Shown here: positions 1 through 8,884 of the stretch, piece by piece
How positions within the stretch are numbered: position 1 is the stretch's first letter
Layout of the letters: the number at the start of each line of letters is the position of its first letter
NCBI RefSeq assembly: GCF_007845635.1
Contig: NZ_SELG01000033.1
Location: forward strand, 1 to 64,000
Length of the DNA stretch: 64,000 nucleotides
Reading direction: 5' to 3'
DNA from: Apibacter muscae
GTDB taxonomy: Bacteria > Bacteroidota > Bacteroidia > Flavobacteriales > Weeksellaceae
Position numbers and translations under genes: made by a program
Notes under the pieces: generated by a model
The model's database searches: none
The model's input: the letters and a program-made list of their open reading frames with translations, nothing else
What the model was told of the DNA's origin: nothing

Positions 1-548
1 TCTAGGGGGTAGGCTTTTGCTCCATCTATCGCATCGGAATAACAGGTGATGGTAAAGCTGTCGTGGTCTGCTATTTTTTGTTTGATTTCTACGGTAAAAT
101 GACTCTCGGCCAGTACTCTTTGTCCTGCGATCATAATCTTACTGTAAACGATATGGGAGTTGGCTAGGTTGGTTTCGGGGTCTCCGCCGTAGGTGGCTAT
201 GAGGGTGTTGTATCCTTTATATTCGGCATATTGTTCCGGGGTTAATAAGCCGTTGGGTAGGCTGGTTAGGTCTCCGGGGATGATTTTTTTTATTTCTTGG
301 GCTTGATTAGCTATATTTTTTGCTGTTTCTACGGATTTTTTGGCTTTATCTATGGCTTCTTGTACGGGGGCGGTGAGTTCGGTTAGTTTTTCTTGTACTT
401 TATTGGTGATCTGGTCGGTTACATGGTCTAAGGCATTGTTTAGGTGGTCTTTGTCTAGTTCTGCTCCGGTGGAAACTATGTTTTTTGGGGATATATCGGG
501 TACAGTCTTTCCTGCTCCTTTGCCTTTGTTAGGATCTATAAAGCTCAT
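1..548 (-). CDS. vgrG: Vgr-family T6SS spike protein, N-terminal part (runs off left edge)
   Basis: This is an open frame of about 182 codons that starts at the ATG at 546-548 and continues past base 1. The first 125 or so residues are helical and charged, followed by a stretch (SHIVYSKIMIAG, then FTVEIKQKIADHDSF) that resembles the start of the first beta domain of VgrG/TssI spikes. The family caps the Hcp tube of type VI secretion and carries effectors. Bacteroidota Vgr proteins often have such an N-terminal extension. The gene is clearly richer in G+C (about 45% in the first lines) than its neighbours and uses many GC-ending codons (ACC, CCC, GAC), which suggests separate transfer or strong codon bias. 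The T6SS operon lies 50 kb away, so this would be an orphan spike locus. Assignment rests on the N-terminus only. Confidence 0.55.
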   Translation of the reverse strand, partial: MSFIDPNKGKGAGKTVPDISPKNIVSTGAELDKDHLNNALDHVTDQITNKVQEKLTELTAPVQEAIDKAKKSVETAKNIANQAQEIKKIIPGDLTSLPNGLLTPEQYAEYKGYNTLIATYGGDPETNLANSHIVYSKIMIAGQRVLAESHFTVEIKQKIADHDSFTITCYSDAIDGAKAYPL

Positions 549-798
549 TATATTTTATGTTTAAATTAGTGAATATATTTTATTATAATATGAGCAAATT
601 TATTGATTTTTTCTAAGGTTTTTACCTTTTAAAAAAAATATAGCAATACAGAATATTAAAATCGTTATTAAATAGGTGTATGAATTCACCTATTTTCTTA
701 AAATTTACTTCGGCAATAAGTTCTTTATTAATATAGATAACTAATTAAAAATCATTTATAATAATTCTTAACCTAATATTTCATAGGATTTATAAAAT

Positions 799-1374
799 TT
801 ATTTAAAAAAAGTTTGAAACAAATATTTTAAATCCTTGCCCAACGACCAATCTTTTACATACTTTTTATTTATCTCTACTTTGTCTTTCCAAAGTACTTC
901 ATCGTTATATTTTATTGGATCTGGATGATTGGATAGTAATTCTTCTTCATTTCTGTATTTAATTTGAGCAGGACCTGTAATCCCCGGTTTTACGGTAAGT
1001 ATTATCTCATCCTCCCCGAACAATTGATCTGCATACCCTGGTACATCCGGGCGAGGACCTACCCAAGACATTTCCCCTTTTAAAATATTGATTACTTGAG
1101 GAATTTCATCCCACTTATATTTTCTTAAAAATCTCCCAAGTGGAGTAATCTCCATTTTAGATGTGGTAATGGAGGATTTATACTCCCCTTTCATTGTTCT
1201 TAGCTTATAAATATAAAATTTTCTCTTATTTCTCCCTATTCTTTGTTGCTTAAAAAAAGGACTTTTTTTCGTAGTAACTATAATCAGTAAAGAAAATACA
1301 AGTAAAGGGAATATAGAAAGTAATAGTATTACTATGGAAAAAGAATAATCAAACAACGATTTTAAATTATTCAT
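799..1374 (-). CDS. Small sugar-phosphate transferase (bacterial sugar transferase family)
   Basis: This 191-residue protein belongs to the family that moves a sugar-1-phosphate from a nucleotide sugar to undecaprenyl phosphate, the first step in making capsule, O-antigen or glycan precursors at the inner membrane. One hydrophobic N-terminal segment (about 10-32) is followed by the family motifs: QQRIGRNKRKFYIYKLRTM, LGRFLRKYKWDEIPQ and WVGPRPD, then KPGITGPAQ. Its length matches the small PglC-type monotopic enzymes rather than the long WbaP/WcaJ forms. No glycan cluster surrounds it, so it seems isolated here. The actual sugar is not evident. Confidence 0.85.
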   Translation of the reverse strand: MNNLKSLFDYSFSIVILLLSIFPLLVFSLLIIVTTKKSPFFKQQRIGRNKRKFYIYKLRTMKGEYKSSITTSKMEITPLGRFLRKYKWDEIPQVINILKGEMSWVGPRPDVPGYADQLFGEDEIILTVKPGITGPAQIKYRNEEELLSNHPDPIKYNDEVLWKDKVEINKKYVKDWSLGKDLKYLFQTFFK

Positions 1375-1707
1375 AGGAGATTTTCAACTTGCTAAATTAT
1401 TGATAAACGTGAATTTTTCCAAACAAACTTACGATTATCAGCCAATTACTTTCATAATAAATAAGCTTATATATTAAATTGAAATTTATATTTATTTAAT
1501 TCCTCATGAATAATTATATACTAAAAAATTTTAGGGTGAAATTATATCATTATAAATATTTAATTTACAAGTGTTTAAAAAATAAGCTTAGAATATTATC
1601 AGGAATAAAATCAATCTAACCATATTGTTTATGTTTTAATTATAGTATATTTGCATAAAATAAATGCTTGTTTATACTAGAACAGCAAATAAAAAAATTT
1701 TAAATTT
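1375..1707. other. Intergenic region between divergent genes
   Basis: An AT-rich 333-bp stretch separates the sugar transferase and the repeat lipoprotein. Apart from the promoter at 1625-1653 nothing distinctive is seen; no open frame or hairpin of note was found. Confidence 0.5.
1625..1653 (+). promoter_or_regulatory. Bacteroidota-type promoter for the repeat lipoprotein
   Basis: A TTG at 1625-1627 and TATATTTG at 1646-1653 match the Bacteroidota TTG-N(17-23)-TAnnTTTG consensus with an 18-nt spacer. Transcription would begin near 1660, about 48 nt before the ATG at 1708. Confidence 0.6.
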
Positions 1708-2097
1708 ATGAAAAAAATATTACTCATTAATTTTGCTTTAGTCGCATTAATTACTTCTTGTACTGATGATTACAATGACTTACCTATTACAAAACCTTCT
1801 GCATCTGAATCTGTAGATCAAGGACAAGTAGGTGGCGAACAAGAGCATATCCCTGTGGATGCTAATTCTAATAGAGTTGTAGATCAAGCACAAGTAGGTG
1901 GTGAACAAGGGCATATCGTTGTTAAAGAGCTTTCTATAGATGTTGCTCATGGGGCTCAAGTAGGTGGAGAGCAAGGACATATTTCTGTTAAATCTTATTC
2001 TAATAGAGTTGTAGATCAAGCGCAAGTGGGCGGTGAGCAAGGACATATTCCTGTTGGAGCTAATTCAATAAATATTCCAACGGAAAACGAAAAATAA
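1708..2097 (+). CDS. Small lipoprotein with four 22-residue repeats
   Basis: This 129-residue protein has a lipoprotein signal (MKKILLINFALVALITSC), so the mature form is a lipid-anchored peptide of about 110 residues. The mature part is four copies of a 22-residue unit whose core is QVGGEQ(G/E)HI. The cores start at 1825, 1891, 1957 and 2023, exactly 66 bp apart. Units 2 and 4 are more alike (both preceded by SNRVVDQA), which hints at a 132-bp duplication. No known domain was recognised. It has its own promoter and a strong terminator, so it is a single-gene unit upstream of the sensor kinase. The function is unknown; a surface-exposed repeat peptide or ligand-binding lipoprotein is possible. 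Confidence 0.75.
   Translation: MKKILLINFALVALITSCTDDYNDLPITKPSASESVDQGQVGGEQEHIPVDANSNRVVDQAQVGGEQGHIVVKELSIDVAHGAQVGGEQGHISVKSYSNRVVDQAQVGGEQGHIPVGANSINIPTENEK
1825..2052 (+). repeat. Tandem 66-bp coding repeats (4 copies)
   Basis: Four near-identical units with cores starting at 1825, 1891, 1957 and 2023 keep the reading frame (66 bp = 22 codons). Differences between copies are mostly in the linker halves, and the core encoding QVGGEQ.HI is the best conserved part. Confidence 0.9.
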
Positions 2098-2130
2098 AAT
2101 AAAGATTAATAGTTACAATAATCTTTATTT

Positions 2131-2166
2131 AAAGGGCTATTTAAAATAAATTAAATAGCCCTTTTT
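2131..2166 (+). terminator. Rho-independent terminator
   Basis: A perfect 14-bp stem (2131-2144 with 2151-2164) and a 6-nt loop are followed by a short T run. It ends the repeat lipoprotein transcript and separates it from the kinase gene. Confidence 0.85.
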
Positions 2167-2240
2167 AATTTAATTCTTTTCATGCTTAAAGATTAATCCT
2201 TACATTTATATGAATTTATTTATTCTTTAGTACTAATCAT

Positions 2241-4052
2241 ATGTTAAAGAAAATATACATCTATACATGCGCTACATTTATAACTTTACTAGCATGTAAA
2301 GAAAAAAATAATTCAATAGATAGTATTAATAAAGAATCACCCAGAATTCTGGAATACATTTATAACGATAAAAATTTACAATCTGCCTATAAAGATATTC
2401 TTATTGCTAAAAAAAATAAAAATGCTCATCAATTAAGTAATATCTATTTCCAATTAGGTCATTATTATCTAGATGGAAATATAAGTGATAGTGCTTTCTA
2501 TTATTTTAATCATTCTAAAGAGCAATCACTTATTGAAAATGATAGTTCATTTATTGGAAGATGTCTATCTAATATGGCAATGATACAAGCTGATGAAGCT
2601 GACTTTCTAGGTTGTGAAGAAACAGCAGTTGAAGCGCTAAAATATTTAAGCCCATACAAAATGAAGGATAGTATACCTTTAGCTTCGGTATACAATACTC
2701 TAGCGATCTCTAAAACAGAATTGGAGGATTATTCTCAGGCAATTCAATACCACGAACTAGCCATGAATTTTTCTTCTAACAAATTGTCTAATATAATATT
2801 AAAAAATAATCAAGCTGTTGTTAATGCTAAAGACCAAAGATATGACATAGCTATAAATACTCTTTCAACACTCTTAAAAAATCCTATTTTAGATAAAAAT
2901 CCTATTGAGAAAGCGAGAGTACTGGACAATTTAGCTTATATAAGGTGGCAAAAATATGGTTCTAACAATGATATAAAGAATGAGCTTGAAGAAGCTTTAA
3001 AAATTAGAATAAAGGAGAACTACCCATTGGGTGAAATGGCTAGTCATTTTCATTTGGCAGAATATTTTGAGAAAGATAATCCTTATGAAGCCATTAACCA
3101 CGCGAGTAAGATGTACAAAATTGCCATTAAATTAGATCGAACTGAAGATCAATTGGCTGCTCTTCAAAAATTAATTTTTTTAGATCCTAAATCATCAGCA
3201 AAGAAAGATTATTTTCAAACTTATTTAACACTCAGCGATAGCATTCAGAAAAAAAGAAATCATGCTAAAAACCAATTTACTTTAATTCGCTACGAAGTAG
3301 AAAAAAATAAAGAAGAAAATGCACTTTTGAAAGCTGAAAACATACAAAAAAACTATCAGATTCTTAAGCAAAGAATCATAGTATTCATAATTATTCTCAT
3401 CATTTTTATAATTATTGTATTTTTTGTTTTATGGTATCAAAAAAGAAGACAGAAATTTAATCTTGAAAAAAATCAGGAAATTGAAAAAACAGAATTGAAA
3501 TATTCTAAAAAAATTCATGACGAGGTAGCCAATGGTATATATTTTCTAATGACGGAAATCATTAATAGTTCAGATATTAAACCTTCAAAAGTGATTAATG
3601 ATTTAGAAAACTTATATCATAAATCTAGAGATATCTCTCACGATGCTGAATTTAAGATGGATCTGAAAAAAGATTACAATCTTATTCTTAGACAGATGAT
3701 ACAAACCTATAGTTCTAAAGATACTAATATCATATTGATGGGAAATGAGGCTAATATATGGAATGGAATCAGTTTAGAAAAGAAAGAGGAGCTTTATTAT
3801 ATACTAAAGGAACTTTTAACTAATATGCGTAAGCATAGTAGAGCTAGCCTTGTTACCATAAAATTTAAAAATGATAAGAATTCATTCACAATTGAGTACA
3901 TTGACAATGGTATAGGAATGAACCTAAAAGATTACAATCCCAACAAACATTTTATTAATTTGAAAGCTAGAATAAATTCAATCAATGGCTCTTATTTTAT
4001 CGATTTTACAAGAAATATTGGTTTTTATATAAAAATATTAATTAACAACTAA
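2241..4052 (+). CDS. TPR-containing sensor histidine kinase
   Basis: This 603-residue protein has an N-terminal hydrophobic segment ending in a lipobox-like LLAC (Cys19), several tetratricopeptide-like helical repeats (about 50-330), a coiled coil, one transmembrane helix (about 376-398) and a kinase core. The phospho-acceptor box is KKIHDEVANG with His426. The ATP-binding part shows ELLTNMRKHS (N box) and DNGIGM (G box). Such TPR kinases are common in Bacteroidota and sense envelope or periplasmic cues. The response regulator follows 5 bp downstream, so the two form one operon. The C-terminal G2 box is hard to see, and the protein ends soon after. The ligand is unknown; the neighbouring repeat lipoprotein is a candidate partner by position only. 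Confidence 0.85.
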   Translation: MLKKIYIYTCATFITLLACKEKNNSIDSINKESPRILEYIYNDKNLQSAYKDILIAKKNKNAHQLSNIYFQLGHYYLDGNISDSAFYYFNHSKEQSLIENDSSFIGRCLSNMAMIQADEADFLGCEETAVEALKYLSPYKMKDSIPLASVYNTLAISKTELEDYSQAIQYHELAMNFSSNKLSNIILKNNQAVVNAKDQRYDIAINTLSTLLKNPILDKNPIEKARVLDNLAYIRWQKYGSNNDIKNELEEALKIRIKENYPLGEMASHFHLAEYFEKDNPYEAINHASKMYKIAIKLDRTEDQLAALQKLIFLDPKSSAKKDYFQTYLTLSDSIQKKRNHAKNQFTLIRYEVEKNKEENALLKAENIQKNYQILKQRIIVFIIILIIFIIIVFFVLWYQKRRQKFNLEKNQEIEKTELKYSKKIHDEVANGIYFLMTEIINSSDIKPSKVINDLENLYHKSRDISHDAEFKMDLKKDYNLILRQMIQTYSSKDTNIILMGNEANIWNGISLEKKEELYYILKELLTNMRKHSRASLVTIKFKNDKNSFTIEYIDNGIGMNLKDYNPNKHFINLKARINSINGSYFIDFTRNIGFYIKILINN

Positions 4053-4057
4053 AAATT

Positions 4058-4720
4058 ATGTTAAGAAAAATACTTATTGCCGAAGATTTTGATAGTTATA
4101 GTATAGGCATTGAAAAAACTATTTCCGAACAGGCAAATGTTAAAATTGTGGATAAAACCTATTATTGTGACGATGCAATATTAAAATTAAGAGCTGCCTT
4201 GTCAAAAAATGATCCTTATGATCTATTAATCACTGACTTGTCTTTTGCTTCTGACTATAGAGAACAAGAACTCGAGGGTGGAGAAGATTTAATTAATCTA
4301 ATAAAGCAAGAACAACCCAATTTAAAAATTATTGTTTTTTCAATTGAAAATAGATATCATAAAATAAATCATCTTTTTGAAAAATACAAGATTAACGCTT
4401 TTGTAACTAAAGGAAGAGATGATATCAAAGATTTAAAAAAGGCCATTGAAGCGATTAAAGAAAATAAATCTTATATTTCTGATGATAATAAAATTTCTAA
4501 AAGCAATCTTTTTGAACTAACGGAATACGATATTAATTTATTAAAACTTTTAGCTAAGGGTTTTACACAAAAAGAAGTTGAAAATTATTTAAAAAAGGAA
4601 AAAATTACGCCCAATAGTGAAAGTTCAATTGAGAAAAAGTTAGCTTTGCTTAGAATAACTTTTAATGCTAAAGATACTAAACATCTACTAAGTTTAGCTG
4701 TTGAATTGGGAATTATATAA
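4058..4720 (+). CDS. Response regulator with LuxR-type HTH
   Basis: The 220-residue protein carries a receiver domain (about 1-130) with the acceptor Asp60 in LLITDLSF, an acidic pair near the N-terminus (AEDFD) and a Lys near 118 (TKGRDD). The C-terminal region from about 153 reads as a helix-turn-helix of the LuxR/NarL kind (TEYDINLLKLLAKGFTQKEV). It starts 5 bp after the sensor kinase and is surely its partner. The HTH recognition half is more divergent than usual, with an insertion (KKEKITPNSES), so DNA specificity cannot be inferred. Confidence 0.85.
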   Translation: MLRKILIAEDFDSYSIGIEKTISEQANVKIVDKTYYCDDAILKLRAALSKNDPYDLLITDLSFASDYREQELEGGEDLINLIKQEQPNLKIIVFSIENRYHKINHLFEKYKINAFVTKGRDDIKDLKKAIEAIKENKSYISDDNKISKSNLFELTEYDINLLKLLAKGFTQKEVENYLKKEKITPNSESSIEKKLALLRITFNAKDTKHLLSLAVELGII

Positions 4721-4803
4721 TTGATAATTTAAATATTTTATACAGTAAAATTGATTAATTCACAAATTACGGATATCCGTAAGAATTCTTTAAAAAAACC
4801 TCC

Positions 4804-4811
4804 TACATTTG
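4804..4811 (+). promoter_or_regulatory. Possible promoter in the gap before dinB
   Basis: TACATTTG fits the TAnnTTTG box but no clear -33 TTG is seen. If used, it would make a transcript of about 170 nt ending at the 4959-4991 hairpin, with no convincing reading frame. Confidence 0.25.
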
Positions 4812-4958
4812 TAATGTTAATAAGTAATTACACATTTAATAAAGAAAATTTTAGTAAATACTCAAATATAAATTGTACAAACGTGGTGTTGTTTTCAAAA
4901 CGAATTTATTAGATTGTTAAGATTAGTTTAGTATTAGAAGTTTTTTAGCAACAAAATT

Positions 4959-4991
4959 AAAAGGCATTAGAATAAGCACCTAATGCCTTTT
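4959..4991. terminator. Bidirectional terminator between response regulator and dinB
   Basis: A perfect 12-bp stem (4959-4970 with 4980-4991) with a 9-nt loop has A-rich and T-rich flanks, so it can end both the plus-strand transcript and the minus-strand efflux/dinB transcript. Confidence 0.8.
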
Positions 4992-5010
4992 TTAAATTAT
5001 AATTAATTTT

Positions 5011-6084
5011 TTAAACTTCAAAAGGAATTTCTAATTGATGACCCAAAGTAGTATCAGTTTCAATATTATACATATTTTTAATACTTATACCTATGAGTCT
5101 AACTTTATTTGATAAGTCCAATTCATGAAGTAATTCTCGTGCAGATTTATATAAAACGGAATAATCGGTCACGGGTTGGGATAATGTTTTAGATTTTGAA
5201 ACTATTTTAAAATTTTCATATCTAACTTTTAAAGTTATGGTTTTACCTTTAAAAGATACTTTTTTTATTCTTTCAATCACTTCTTTACAGATTTCTTTTA
5301 ATTCTAAATAAATAAATTCTAAAGAGTTTGTATCCACTCTAAAAGTATTTTCTGCTCCTAATGATTTTCTTATTCTATTTGGATTCACTTCCCCGTGATC
5401 AATTCCTTTTGCATTTAAATAAAATTTTCGCCCTTGTTTACCAAAATATCTAATTAGTTCATCTTCTGTTTTTTGTTTAAGATCCCATCCTGTATAAATT
5501 CCAAGTTCATGTAGTTTTTGTGAAGTTTTCTTTCCAATGCCAAAAAAAGATTCAACCTTTAATTTTCCAACAAACTTTTCTGCTTTTTTAGGTGTAATAA
5601 TAAAAAGTCCGTTGGGTTTATTATAATCAGAGGCTATTTTAGCTAAAAATTTATTGAATGACACCCCAGCAGATGCCGTTAAGTTCGTTTCCTTAAAAAT
5701 ATCTGATTTTATTTTTTTGGCAACTTCCATCGCGTAGGGTTCATTCATATAATTTTCAGTTACGTCTAAAAAGGCTTCGTCTAGTGATAGGGGTTCAACC
5801 TTATCGGTATATTTTAAAAAAATTTCTTTAATTTGCTTGGATACAGATTTATAAACCTCAAATCGAGGTTGTACAAAAATTATGTTTGGACATAATTGCA
5901 TCGCTTTTTGTGAAGCCATGGCTGATTTAATACCATATTTTCTAGCTTCATAGCTTGCAGCAGCTACAACCCCTCTTACTCCAGAAGAACCCACTACTAA
6001 GGGCTTATTCCTATACTCTTTATTGTCTCTTTGCTCAATAGATGCATAGAAGGCATCCATATCAATATGAATGATTTTACGCAT
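5011..6084 (-). CDS. dinB: DNA polymerase IV (Y-family)
   Basis: The 357-residue protein is an error-prone translesion polymerase. It opens with the Y-family motif HIDMDAFYASIEQ (metal ligand Asp8), followed by the catalytic SLDEAFLDV at 100-108 (Asp102, Glu103). The HhH region (FFGIGKKTSQKLHELGI) and the little-finger domain come next. The C-terminus EIPFEV resembles a beta-clamp binding tail. Length matches E. coli DinB. It starts 29 bp after the MFS gene on the same strand and may be the last gene of the efflux operon, although no LexA-like site was noticed. Confidence 0.95.
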   Translation of the reverse strand: MRKIIHIDMDAFYASIEQRDNKEYRNKPLVVGSSGVRGVVAAASYEARKYGIKSAMASQKAMQLCPNIIFVQPRFEVYKSVSKQIKEIFLKYTDKVEPLSLDEAFLDVTENYMNEPYAMEVAKKIKSDIFKETNLTASAGVSFNKFLAKIASDYNKPNGLFIITPKKAEKFVGKLKVESFFGIGKKTSQKLHELGIYTGWDLKQKTEDELIRYFGKQGRKFYLNAKGIDHGEVNPNRIRKSLGAENTFRVDTNSLEFIYLELKEICKEVIERIKKVSFKGKTITLKVRYENFKIVSKSKTLSQPVTDYSVLYKSARELLHELDLSNKVRLIGISIKNMYNIETDTTLGHQLEIPFEV

Positions 6085-6113
6085 AATTTTTTAAAAGTTA
6101 TTCATTCACAATT

Positions 6114-7709
6114 TTAATACCCCATGCTCTTTCTCCACTTAATAAATTTTAATTTTTTGTGGTTGTTGAATGGATAAATTAATACTAATAATAGAATAAA
6201 TATTCCTAAAAGGGTTAGCCAACCCAAAATAGTTTTTAAAGTTAAAGTTAAGGCTTGTATTTGCACCAATGAATTGATACTGGAAAGCGCATATTGTTGT
6301 GCTTCATATACTCCAAAACCTTTACTTACCCCTGTGTGATAATATTGATTGTATTTTTCTACAGCCAAAGGGTTGGTATTATTTATACTTTCAGATAATT
6401 TTGCTACATACTGTTGTTGTAATCGATAAATGGTATTGGAATAGATTGACGAGCTTATAGCTGGTGATAGTGCCGATCTAATTCCTATTAGAAAAAAAAC
6501 ATTATAGATAAATTTATCTGGATGAAGCCCTTGCACTACATACACACCAAAAACAACAAATGTAACTATCATTCCCGTCCCTCTTAAAAACATTGGAATA
6601 TATAGTAAGCTATATTGCCCATTGGGAGAAACTGTAAAGTATAAAATAGCACATGAACTGACTAAGCAAAGAAATCCAAAAAAAATGATTAGGTTTATCC
6701 TTCTTTCTTTGTTAAACCACCTCCAGCATACTATGGCTCCTAAAATAAACCCTGGAATTGTTATAATATACAATTCGTACAATCGATTACTCTCAAGTCT
6801 AAGAACAGAAGTTACGTAAGAGGATACAATTACACTGGCAGATACATAAAACATGCAAATAAACATTACCAAATATCCTACGGATGTATTTGTATTTTTT
6901 AAAATAGATAAATCAATGTAAGAATCTTCTTTAATTAGCTGTCTTTTAATAAATAAAATTACTGCTATAGGTATAATAAAAAAGGTACATACAAAGATAG
7001 AAGTTGAATTAAACCAATCAAATGTTTTACCATAGGTAAACACATAGATGATTGATATATAAATGATGGAACATAAAAATACACTTAGCCAATCCGCATC
7101 TTTTAACGGAATTTTTTTTGGCAATTCTGTATATTTAAAGGTTAGTAAAACAGCTATCATGGCTATTAGCAAAAGCGCTATCATAAAGTAATACATATAC
7201 TGCCAGTTGTAACGATAGGCTAATTCTGAAGTTAAAACCATTGACAATTGACTTAACCCTAGGGTGACTGGATAAAATTTGGAATAAAAGATTCCTCTAT
7301 GATTATCAGGACTAAGCATTGGCATAAGTATCATTATAATTTCTAATAGAGCAAGCGCTTTAAAGAAACCTATAAAAAAACTACATAATGTAATAATTAC
7401 CATATTATTAACCTCTGCACATAAAAGACTTAAAAAAACTTGCATTAGTAAAGCCCATAGAATAATTACTTTCTGTGTAACTACCTTTCTTAACTTTATA
7501 ATTAAAGGATATGCGATAGACATCCCTGCTGAGGTTGAAAAATAAGCCATATTAATGTCTTCAGACATTACTCCTAAAGAACTAGAAATATCAACAGAAC
7601 TACCAGTATACGCCCCATTAATCAACATTACAGGCGCCATTATTATATAAGCTACCGCTAACATTAACCAACGGGGAATGTCTTTTCTAAAAATATGCCT
7701 ATTTATCAT
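6114..7709 (-). CDS. MFS drug efflux permease, DHA2 (14-TM) type
   Basis: This 531-residue protein has about 14 hydrophobic segments and belongs to the major facilitator EmrB-like group, exporting toxic compounds by proton antiport. The large, amphipathic segment before the last helices (LQQQYVAKLSESINNTNPLA) corresponds to the periplasmic loop typical of this group in Bacteroidota. Its start codon overlaps the end of the HlyD-family gene by 4 bp, which indicates translational coupling. With the upstream HlyD and TolC proteins it makes a complete tripartite pump. The substrate cannot be told from sequence. Confidence 0.88.
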   Translation of the reverse strand: MINRHIFRKDIPRWLMLAVAYIIMAPVMLINGAYTGSSVDISSSLGVMSEDINMAYFSTSAGMSIAYPLIIKLRKVVTQKVIILWALLMQVFLSLLCAEVNNMVIITLCSFFIGFFKALALLEIIMILMPMLSPDNHRGIFYSKFYPVTLGLSQLSMVLTSELAYRYNWQYMYYFMIALLLIAMIAVLLTFKYTELPKKIPLKDADWLSVFLCSIIYISIIYVFTYGKTFDWFNSTSIFVCTFFIIPIAVILFIKRQLIKEDSYIDLSILKNTNTSVGYLVMFICMFYVSASVIVSSYVTSVLRLESNRLYELYIITIPGFILGAIVCWRWFNKERRINLIIFFGFLCLVSSCAILYFTVSPNGQYSLLYIPMFLRGTGMIVTFVVFGVYVVQGLHPDKFIYNVFFLIGIRSALSPAISSSIYSNTIYRLQQQYVAKLSESINNTNPLAVEKYNQYYHTGVSKGFGVYEAQQYALSSINSLVQIQALTLTLKTILGWLTLLGIFILLLVLIYPFNNHKKLKFIKWRKSMGY

Positions 7710-8872
7710 TTTATTTTAGCCTCTGTCTCAACCATCATGCCAGCTCTTAGTCTAGTTCTCTCTGTTTGATTTAAATCAATAAAATCAATTCTAACAGGAA
7801 TTCTTTGCTGAATTTTCACAAAATTACCAGCGGCATTATCCGTAGGAATCATTGAATATTTAGATCCTGTAGCTTCTGAAATCGCTGTTACTTTACCCTT
7901 AAAGGTTTTATCCTTTATTGCATCTACATATATGTTAACCTCCTGTCCCTCATAAATATTAGCAATTTGCTTTTCTTTGTAATTTGCGATTACCCACTTG
8001 TCGTTGTTTTTTATAATATTAGTTAATACCTGCCCTGCTTGTACTAATTCTCCAACTTCAATATTTTTACGTCCCACATAGCCATCGTAGGGAGCTTTGA
8101 TTACAGTATATGATAAATTTAATTTAGCCATTTCTAAATTGGCTTTGCTTCGTAATATTTGTGCATCTGCATTTTCTTGTTTTTTACTTACTCCTTCTGT
8201 ATTAGAAATATTGGCTTGCTTTTGATTAATCAAGGATTGATATTTAGCTCTATAAGCTTCATAATCTGCTTTTTTAAGATCATAAAGTTGTTGCGGTACA
8301 GATTCTTCCTTCCACAGATTCTCGTAACGAATATAATCTTTGTAAGCATTGTCCATTCTCACTTTAGCTTCTGATATATTAGCTTCTGATACAGACACAT
8401 TTTTCAATGATGATTGAAGATTTGAAATCATTACATTTTTAGATGCCTCCGCATCTTTTAAAGAAGCTTCTGCATCTAAAACTTTAATTTTGAACTCACT
8501 ATCATCAATGATTACTAAGGTATCTCCTGCTTTAACCTTTTCGTGCTCTTTAAATCTTACTTCTTTAATATAGCCAGAAACTCTTGAATTTATAGGAGTT
8601 ATATATTCTTCAATGCTAGCATCATTGGTGATTTCATACTCGTAATATCGCCAAAAATATTGGGTTACCCAACCTATACCAAACAAAATAATACAAATAC
8701 AAATAGTGTTAACTATAATTGTTCTTCTTTTTTTCTTTTTAAGCTCTATGTGAAGATTGCTTCGCTCATTATTTCGTTTATAGGTCGTAGAATCTTTTTT
8801 CGTGCTGGGTTCATTAATCAAGGAATCATCAGTTGTTACGTCTTTATGAGGATGCATTTCATTTTTTTTCAT
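7706..8872 (-). CDS. HlyD/EmrA-family membrane fusion protein
   Basis: The 388-residue periplasmic adaptor links the MFS permease to the TolC channel. A lysine-rich cytoplasmic N-terminus (about 1-50, with KKKRR) precedes one transmembrane helix (about 51-72). A biotinyl-lipoyl half (VNSR..GYIKEVRFKEHEKVKAGD) follows, then a long coiled coil (about 130-250), the second lipoyl half (APYDGYVGRKNIEVGELVQAG) and a beta-barrel domain. The gene lies 12 bp after the tolC-type gene and overlaps the permease by 4 bp. Confidence 0.9.
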   Translation of the reverse strand: MKKNEMHPHKDVTTDDSLINEPSTKKDSTTYKRNNERSNLHIELKKKKRRTIIVNTICICIILFGIGWVTQYFWRYYEYEITNDASIEEYITPINSRVSGYIKEVRFKEHEKVKAGDTLVIIDDSEFKIKVLDAEASLKDAEASKNVMISNLQSSLKNVSVSEANISEAKVRMDNAYKDYIRYENLWKEESVPQQLYDLKKADYEAYRAKYQSLINQKQANISNTEGVSKKQENADAQILRSKANLEMAKLNLSYTVIKAPYDGYVGRKNIEVGELVQAGQVLTNIIKNNDKWVIANYKEKQIANIYEGQEVNIYVDAIKDKTFKGKVTAISEATGSKYSMIPTDNAAGNFVKIQQRIPVRIDFIDLNQTERTRLRAGMMVETEAKIK

Positions 8873-8884
8873 AATAAATAAATT

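Noticed and set aside
340-564. Plus-strand frame at the left edge
   Set aside because: It is the antisense shadow of the GC-rich Vgr-type gene, which has a coherent protein on the minus strand.
1813-2052. Regular 66-bp repeats resembling a CRISPR-like array
   Set aside because: The repeats keep the reading frame of a lipoprotein gene, lack variable spacers and have no cas genes nearby.
4814-4912. 32-codon open frame in the gap before dinB
   Set aside because: Its ATG lies ahead of the likely transcription start of the only promoter box, and the peptide has no recognisable features.
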